This document shows positions 6,985-11,713 of a stretch of 11,713 nucleotides of DNA, piece by piece. The translations under genes were made by a program, and so were the position numbers. Position 1 is the stretch's first letter. Every line of letters begins with the position of its first letter. The notes under the pieces are model-generated. The model worked only from the letters and a program-made list of their open reading frames with translations, searched no databases and was not told the origin of the DNA. Source of the DNA: an uncultured Eubacteriales bacterium (GTDB lineage: Bacteria > Bacillota > Clostridia > Christensenellales > Pumilibacteraceae); the NCBI GenBank assembly GCA_900555875.1, contig USNB01000021.1:1-11713 (forward strand), given 5' to 3'.

Positions 6985-8427
6985 GTGAAAAGAACGATAA
7001 TAACGATAGCCGTATCCGTCGTGCTCCTGCTCGTCGTTCCCGTGACTCTCGTGATCACGGGCTTTGCGACCATGCCGCGTTTCGACGAGACGTATTACGG
7101 CGAACTTGCGTATATGTATGACCGTCTCGAAAACGCCGGGGGAAAGAAGATCGTGCTCGTCGGAAACAGCGCGGTCGCGTTCGGCGTGCGCAGCGATCTT
7201 CTGGAAAACGAATTTCCCGGGTATACCGTCGTCAATTTCGGGCTGTACGGCGCTCTCGGCACCAAGCTCATGCTTGACCTCAGCCGTCCGCATATCTCCG
7301 AAGGGGATATAGTGGTCGTCATGCCCGAGCCGATAGAGCAGTCCATGTCGCTGTATTTTTCCGCGGAGGACGCGTGGCGCGCCATGGACGGAGATTTTTC
7401 CATGCTCGGGTGCGTTTCCGGGGACGACGCCGCAGCGATGGCGGGGAACTTCGCGGGGTACGTGGGCGAAAAATTCGAGTATATACGTTCGGATGAAAAG
7501 GCTCCGGGGACAGGCGCTTACAGCCAGAGCGCGTTTGACGACGAGAGCGGGGAGGAAGTCGGATATATGACCTTCGACCGCCCTTATAACGTCATGTCGG
7601 GCGGCTACGATCCCACGTTGACGACCGATTTTTCGGTCTCGCTTATAGGCGCGGGATTCACGGACTATCTGAACGACTATGCGGCGGAACTGAAAGAACG
7701 CGGAGCGGAAGTGTATTTCGGCTTCGTTCCCGCCAACGAGCTTATGATGACGGAGGAAGCGTCCGCCAACGCCGAAGAGTATTACGCGTATCTTGACGGT
7801 AAGCTCTCCTTCGATCTTATAGGACACCCCGTCAAGTATGTGATGGACTACAGGTGGTTTTACGACAACAACGTACATATGAATTCCGCGGGGATGTATG
7901 CGTTTACCGATATGCTCGCGGAGGATCTTAAGCTCGCGCTGGGCATCACGACGCCGAATTCCATAGAGATCCCCGACATGCCGGAGATCCCGATGGACGA
8001 TCCGGTGACCGGAGACAATAAGGATGCGGATAAATTCGAGTGGGAGATAGTTTCGGACGCTCTCGGCGAATACGTGCGGCTGACAGGGCTTACCGCCGAG
8101 GGAAAGACGATGACGGAGATAACGCTGCCGTCCGATTACGACGGCGTGCCCGTCCGCGAGTTCGCTCCGGAGGTCTTCTCCGGCAATACGACGATAAGCC
8201 GGATAACTCTGCCTCAGAACATAAGCCGGCTTTACGACAACTCGTTCGACGGCGCGGTGCGGCTGAGCGCGTTGGTGTTCGAGCACGACTCCGTGCTCGG
8301 CATGACCGCGGGAGAGGACTTCCTCGAGGGCGCGGACAACTGCAGCATCTATCTGAAAAAAGGAGTGAGCTTTGCCGGGTGCGCCGGCGGCTGGGAAAAG
8401 TATCAGGACAGGGTCGTGTACTACTGA
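6985..8427 (+). CDS. Membrane-anchored SGNH/DltD-like protein with C-terminal LRR_5 domain
   Basis: 480 residues from a GTG start backed by GAGGG 4 nt upstream. One N-terminal hydrophobic segment (about 4-27, after MKR) acts as signal anchor or uncleaved signal peptide; there is no lipobox. The SGNH domain (about 57-315) shows IVLVGNSAVAFGV (candidate nucleophile Ser62), VVNFGLYGALG (Gly89 oxyanion candidate), GDIVVVMPEP and FYDNNVHMNSAG (Asp294, His298). This matches SGNH proteins found beside MBOAT acyltransferase genes. After a Pro/Asp-rich linker (about 325-345), residues 350-480 carry LRR_5/BspA-like units (ITLPSDYDGVPVREFAPEVF, ISRITLPQNIS, DNSFDGAVRLSALVF). The order SGNH then LRR is the reverse of the gene upstream. 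Inferred role: extracytoplasmic acyl transfer or hydrolysis with the MBOAT protein of the same operon. The acceptor is unknown. Confidence 0.82.
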   Translation: MKRTIITIAVSVVLLLVVPVTLVITGFATMPRFDETYYGELAYMYDRLENAGGKKIVLVGNSAVAFGVRSDLLENEFPGYTVVNFGLYGALGTKLMLDLSRPHISEGDIVVVMPEPIEQSMSLYFSAEDAWRAMDGDFSMLGCVSGDDAAAMAGNFAGYVGEKFEYIRSDEKAPGTGAYSQSAFDDESGEEVGYMTFDRPYNVMSGGYDPTLTTDFSVSLIGAGFTDYLNDYAAELKERGAEVYFGFVPANELMMTEEASANAEEYYAYLDGKLSFDLIGHPVKYVMDYRWFYDNNVHMNSAGMYAFTDMLAEDLKLALGITTPNSIEIPDMPEIPMDDPVTGDNKDADKFEWEIVSDALGEYVRLTGLTAEGKTMTEITLPSDYDGVPVREFAPEVFSGNTTISRITLPQNISRLYDNSFDGAVRLSALVFEHDSVLGMTAGEDFLEGADNCSIYLKKGVSFAGCAGGWEKYQDRVVYY

Positions 8428-8489
8428 CGGCGGCGGGCGCCGCGCGGTCGCGATCATAAAACGTAAAATATCGCAACGGAGAGGATAAC

Positions 8490-10031
8490 ATGAGGACAAA
8501 AAGCGAAAAGATAGCGATGCTCGATAAGAGCTGGTATAAATATCTCCGCGCCAACGTCGCGCGGAACGGCGATCGGGTGTTCGTATTCGACGACAGCCGT
8601 TCGTATACGTGGAAAGAAGCGACGCTTACGATAGAGGCGCTCGCATATCGGCTGAGCGCGGCGGGCGTGCGTAAAGGCACGATCGTCGCCGTGCGCGCCG
8701 TGCGCAGTATAGACACGCTGTTTCTGTGGCAGGCGCTGTCGCTCATAGGCGCGGTATGCGTTCTGACGGACGCGCATTTTCCGGCGAAAAGCTACATAGA
8801 GCAGACGGGCGTCGGCATCGAGCCTGAGTTATACGTCACGAACGAGGACGCTTCGGGCGGCATAAGCGCCTCGGGCGACTGGAAGCTCAAGGACGGAGCA
8901 TACCGCGACGTTGCCGCCCTGACTTTCGACGTGCCCGCGGGTCACGCTTCGGACGAAGCCGAACGCATGGACGCGGAGTGCGACGTTACGGCGCTCACGC
9001 TCATAATATTCACGTCCGGTTCTACGGGAAAGAGCAAAGCCGTCATGCTCTGTCAGCGCAACGTGATATCCAATTCGGTGGACGGCGGCGATCTGTTCGA
9101 AGAGTGCGAAAAGGATGTTTCCGCATGCGTGCTCCCTCCCCATCATATATTTTGCATAGCGCTCATGTCCGTTTCCGTGGTCATGGATCATGCGTTGTAT
9201 TTTCCGGACGATCCTTCTCCCGCAAGCCTTATCACGGGTATAGAAAAATACGGAGTTACGGTCCTTTACGCCGTGCCTACTTATTTCCTCGCGCTCGCCG
9301 AGAACGAAGAGCTGGCGGGAAGCGACCTGTCGTCCATGCGCTTCGGGCTGATCGCGGGCGGACCTTCCACTCCGGCGCAGATGGAATTCATAGAGCGGTC
9401 GCTTGGTTGCCGTCTTGTGCCCGTATACGGCATGAGCGAATTCGTGGGAGTGACGACGCTGCCGTACGACAGTCCGTCCGAACTCCGCTGTTCGGGGGTG
9501 GGTACGTTCTATCCTCTCAACGAGGGCTTTATCCTCGACGACGACGGGAATGAGGTAAAGCAGGGAGAGGAAGGCGAGATATGCGTGCGCGGATTTGAGC
9601 TTATGCTGGGTTATTACGGCGATGAGGAGGAAACGAAAGCCGCCGTCGACGAACAGGGAAGACTGCATACGGGCGATCTCGGCTACTTCGACGAGCGCGG
9701 CATAATGCATATTTCGGGCAGGAAAAAGGATATCATCATCCGCGGCGGCGAGAACATCTCCGCGGGAAAGATAGAGCGGGCGCTGCTGTCGCTGCCCGGC
9801 GTATACCAGGCGGCGGCGGTGGGACTGCGCGACGACTATCTCGGCGAAGTGCCGTGCGCCGCCGTTATCCCCGAAAAGGGCGCGTCGATCGAAGAAGAAG
9901 CCTTGCGCGTCGCTCTTGCGGGCAGACTTTCGAAACACGAGATCCCGGTAAAAATAGCCGTGCTCTCCGCTTTCCCGCTCACGAGTACGGGCAAGCCGGA
10001 TAAACAGCGATTGAAGGAGATGTTCGCTTAA
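8490..10031 (+). CDS. AMP-forming acyl ligase (ANL superfamily, acyl-CoA synthetase-like)
   Basis: 513 residues; GGAGAGG (8478-8484) lies 5 nt before the ATG. The adenylation core motifs are complete: TSGSTGKSK (175-183, phosphate loop), YGMSE (313-317), HTGDLG with Asp396 (ribose binding), GRKKD (410-414, hinge) and RGGENIS, and TSTGK with the catalytic Lys502 near the C-terminus. The hinge sequence and Lys context look like CoA ligases rather than D-alanine-carrier ligase DltA, so the product may be acyl-CoA or acyl-carrier. No fused carrier domain or PCP serine motif is present. It is a cytoplasmic enzyme that activates a carboxylic acid with ATP. Its place between SGNH and MBOAT genes suggests it supplies the acyl group for export. 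Acid identity cannot be read from the sequence. The 62-bp gap before it is GC-rich but has no clear terminator. Confidence 0.93.
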   Translation: MRTKSEKIAMLDKSWYKYLRANVARNGDRVFVFDDSRSYTWKEATLTIEALAYRLSAAGVRKGTIVAVRAVRSIDTLFLWQALSLIGAVCVLTDAHFPAKSYIEQTGVGIEPELYVTNEDASGGISASGDWKLKDGAYRDVAALTFDVPAGHASDEAERMDAECDVTALTLIIFTSGSTGKSKAVMLCQRNVISNSVDGGDLFEECEKDVSACVLPPHHIFCIALMSVSVVMDHALYFPDDPSPASLITGIEKYGVTVLYAVPTYFLALAENEELAGSDLSSMRFGLIAGGPSTPAQMEFIERSLGCRLVPVYGMSEFVGVTTLPYDSPSELRCSGVGTFYPLNEGFILDDDGNEVKQGEEGEICVRGFELMLGYYGDEEETKAAVDEQGRLHTGDLGYFDERGIMHISGRKKDIIIRGGENISAGKIERALLSLPGVYQAAAVGLRDDYLGEVPCAAVIPEKGASIEEEALRVALAGRLSKHEIPVKIAVLSAFPLTSTGKPDKQRLKEMFA

Positions 10032-10280
10032 ATGGAAGACAGCGTGATCCTCGGTACGCCTTTGCTGCTCATACTGTTCGGCGCGGCGCTCGTGCTCGCT
10101 CTTGCCGGATTGATCGGACGCACGGGATACGTGCTGCCCGCGATCTCGTCGGCGGTATCCGTTGCCGCAGTCACCGTATCTCTGCTTTACGGGGCGGATA
10201 TGCGCGAAGTGCTCGTGATGATCCTTGTTCTGCTGGCGGTGCATCTGCCGGCGTTCACGTCGGGGAGGAAGAATAAATGA
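10032..10280 (+). CDS. Small three-helix membrane protein between ligase and MBOAT genes
   Basis: 82 residues. The ATG directly follows the ligase TAA (10029-10031), with AAGGAG at 10014-10019 inside the ligase 3' end; its own TGA overlaps the MBOAT start (ATGA at 10277-10280). I predict three membrane segments (about 9-29, 33-54, 58-75) with a short GRKNK tail, so the C-terminus should be cytoplasmic. I recognise no family. The overlaps make it a real, translationally coupled gene. By position it recalls DltX, the small membrane partner in dlt operons, but DltX is shorter with one helix and I see no clear sequence likeness. A helper or channel-lining subunit of the MBOAT protein is a guess from context. 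Confidence 0.8.
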   Translation: MEDSVILGTPLLLILFGAALVLALAGLIGRTGYVLPAISSAVSVAAVTVSLLYGADMREVLVMILVLLAVHLPAFTSGRKNK

Positions 10281-11704
10281 CGTTCAATTCTCTGCAATTT
10301 CTCATATTTCTTCCCATAGTCATCGTCGTGTATTTCATACTGCCGCATAAAGTGCGGTGGATATGGCTGCTCATCGCGTCGTATTACGCATATATGAGCT
10401 GGAACGTATGGCTGGTATTCCTTATCCTCGGCACTACGGTCGTGTCATACGTCGCAGGACTGCTCATCGCGAGAACGGAAAAGAAGAGCGTGAAAAAATT
10501 CTGGCTGGTGCTGACGCTCGTCGTGTGCCTGGGAGTGCTCGTCTTTTTCAAGTACTTCAACTTTCTGCTCGGCAGCGTTATAGACTTCCTCAACCTGTTC
10601 GCGCTCGATATCGACAGCGTTTCGCTGGATATAATCCTGCCGGTGGGCATATCGTTCTACACGTTCCAGACGCTGTCCTACGTCATCGACGTATACCGCG
10701 GCATGGCGCCCGAAAAGCATTTCGGGTATTACGCGCTGTTCGTATCCTATTTCCCGCAGCTCGTTGCAGGTCCCATCGAACGCCCTGAAAACCTTATACC
10801 TCAGCTCAGGGAAAAGCACAGCCCGAACGGCGACGATATGGCGGCCGGCTTTCGCATGCTGCTTACCGGGTTTTTCCGCAAGTGTGTGGTCGCGGACTTC
10901 TGCGGCACGCTCGTGGACAGCGTTTTTGCGGACGTATCGTCGGCGAACGGTCTTGCGCTGCTCGCGGCGGGAGCGCTTTTCGCCGTGCAGGTATACTGCG
11001 ACTTCGCGGGTTATTCGGAGATCGCCATGGGGTCTGCCCGTATGATGGGGATCCGGCTCATGAAAAACTTCGACAGGCCGTTTTCCGCGACGAGCATACG
11101 CGAACTCATGCGCAGATGGCATATCTCGCTGAACACGTGGTTCCGCGATTACGTGTATATACCGCTCGGCGGGAACCGCAAGGGGAAGGTGCGCAGGGTG
11201 CTGAACGTGCTTATAGTGTACTTTCTCTGCGGATTGTGGCACGGAGCGAATTGGACGTTTGTGCTGTGGGGAATGTATATAGGCGTGTTCCTGACGATAG
11301 AGGGATTTTTGCGCAAGCCTTACCGCTCGTTCTGCGAAAAGCACGGGATAGATAACGGTTCGTCAGGGGTGAGGATGCTCCGGCAGTGTCTCGTATTTCT
11401 GTTCTTTATTCCTGCAGCGCTGTTCTTCCGCGCGCAGTCGGTGGCGGAGATAGGCGAGATATTCGTCCGCATATTCACTGCTCCCGCGGCGGGAGGCGTT
11501 ACCGCGGCGATGACCGCGCTGTCGGCGGACGTGCTCGATCTTTTCCTGCTCGCTGCCGTATTCGTATGTCTGCTCATGCTCGGGAAGATGAGCGATTACG
11601 GGTGGGACAGGCCTGCCGGCGGCGAACGCATAAAGCCGGACGGTAGCGCGGCAGACGAAACGGCGCTTCTGCGTTCGCCGCCGGCAGGCCTGTCCCACCC
11701 GTAA
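10277..11704 (+). CDS. MBOAT family O-acyltransferase (AlgI/DltB type); C-terminus unreliable
   Basis: 475 codons as read; GGGGAGGAA (10262-10270) precedes the ATG, which overlaps the previous stop by 4 nt. It is a polytopic membrane protein opening with FNSLQFLIFLPIVIVVYFIL, typical of AlgI-like MBOATs. Diagnostic blocks are LPVGISFYTFQTLSYVIDVY, FPQLVAGPIERPENL, VQVYCDFAGYSEIAMG, RRWHISLNTWFRDYVYIPLG (His282) and LCGLWHGANWTFVLWG (His322, the invariant catalytic His). Family role: passes an acyl group from a cytoplasmic donor through the membrane to an outside acceptor or partner such as DltD, AlgX or PatB. The stop at 11702-11704 lies inside the right arm of a 44-bp inverted repeat, so residues after about 464 are reverse-complement copy. 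Relatives usually carry further hydrophobic sequence here, so the true gene very likely continues past the window. Confidence 0.93.
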   Translation: MTFNSLQFLIFLPIVIVVYFILPHKVRWIWLLIASYYAYMSWNVWLVFLILGTTVVSYVAGLLIARTEKKSVKKFWLVLTLVVCLGVLVFFKYFNFLLGSVIDFLNLFALDIDSVSLDIILPVGISFYTFQTLSYVIDVYRGMAPEKHFGYYALFVSYFPQLVAGPIERPENLIPQLREKHSPNGDDMAAGFRMLLTGFFRKCVVADFCGTLVDSVFADVSSANGLALLAAGALFAVQVYCDFAGYSEIAMGSARMMGIRLMKNFDRPFSATSIRELMRRWHISLNTWFRDYVYIPLGGNRKGKVRRVLNVLIVYFLCGLWHGANWTFVLWGMYIGVFLTIEGFLRKPYRSFCEKHGIDNGSSGVRMLRQCLVFLFFIPAALFFRAQSVAEIGEIFVRIFTAPAAGGVTAAMTALSADVLDLFLLAAVFVCLLMLGKMSDYGWDRPAGGERIKPDGSAADETALLRSPPAGLSHP

Positions 11705-11713
11705 TCGCTCATC
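11587..11713. repeat. 44-bp perfect inverted repeat at the window end, probable fold-back artefact
   Basis: Positions 11587-11630 and 11670-11713 are exact reverse complements around a 39-nt spacer (11631-11669). The left arm is in-frame MBOAT coding sequence; the right arm ends exactly at the last base, so the repeat may be cut by the edge. No T-tract follows, and a 44-bp stem is far longer than a terminator. A template-switch chimera or assembly-graph fold-back explains it best; a real inverted duplication is less likely. Confidence 0.85.

Noticed and set aside
4845..7073. Long open minus-strand frame (742 codons) opposite the first SGNH gene
   Set aside because: Its product is rich in Arg, His and Ile with no domain, signal or RBS logic. 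The plus strand carries clear lipoprotein, InlB, LRR and SGNH motifs with operon spacing. Open antisense frames are a side effect of the codon bias here; the same holds for those at 6961-8499 and 8829-10244.
8428..8489. GC-rich gap before the ligase gene as a terminator or promoter
   Set aside because: Only very short self-complementary runs occur, with no T-tract and no -35/-10 pair. It is best read as a plain intergenic spacer with an RBS at its end.
8490..10031. Naming the ligase dltA and the MBOAT dltB
   Set aside because: The ligase hinge motifs are CoA-ligase-like and no DltC is present. The MBOAT belongs to the AlgI/DltB superfamily but could equally serve an acetylation-type or other acylation system, so symbols were left empty.
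11587..11713. Terminal inverted repeat as a transcription terminator or transposon end
   Set aside because: The stem is 44 bp and perfect, the spacer is 39 nt, there is no T-tract and no transposase, and the left arm is coding sequence. It stops exactly at the window edge, which fits an artefact.

Overview
The window reads as a chromosomal piece from an uncultured, gut-type, Gram-positive bacterium, most likely Clostridia. The grounds are surface proteins built from InlB/Listeria-Bacteroides repeats and BspA-like leucine-rich repeats, strong AGGAGG-type ribosome binding sites, a consensus sigma-A promoter, a permuted GH3 glucosidase of a kind known from Ruminococcus and Butyrivibrio, and moderately GC-rich coding DNA. 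A Christensenellales-like origin is possible but is only an impression. All genes lie on the + strand. No gene-free stretch exceeds about 225 bases. I see no tRNA, rRNA, CRISPR array, transposase or phage gene.

Region 1 (1-155) is the 3' end of a surface protein: a few collagen-like Gly-X-Y triplets, a Cys-Gly-Ser-Ser motif, one membrane segment and a basic tail. A GC-rich hairpin (196-222) follows. Region 2 (283-4742) is a two-gene unit. The first gene encodes a putative lipoprotein with three InlB-type repeats and a CBM6/35-like sandwich. The second encodes a 1003-residue GH3 glycosidase with circularly permuted domain order and a transmembrane segment at each end. Together they look like an extracellular glycan binding and trimming pair. 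A probable intrinsic terminator (4756-4797) closes the unit.

Region 3 (4861 to the end) starts at a near-perfect promoter (TTGAAA, 17 nt, TATAAT) and runs as one tight operon. It encodes a lipoprotein with InlB, LRR_5 and SGNH domains; a membrane-anchored SGNH protein with a C-terminal LRR_5 domain; an AMP-forming acyl ligase; an 82-residue three-helix membrane protein; and an AlgI/DltB-type MBOAT acyltransferase. By analogy with DltABCD and alginate/peptidoglycan O-acetylation systems, the inferred job is to activate an acyl group in the cytoplasm, pass it through the membrane by the MBOAT protein, and transfer it to (or remove it from) a surface glycan with the two SGNH proteins. The LRR_5/InlB modules probably hold or target these enzymes in the cell envelope. 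No acyl carrier protein gene is visible. The substrate and acyl group are unknown.

The last 127 bases form a perfect 44-bp inverted repeat that ends exactly at the window edge. It looks like a fold-back assembly or amplification artefact, so the C-terminus of the MBOAT protein should not be trusted beyond about position 11669.
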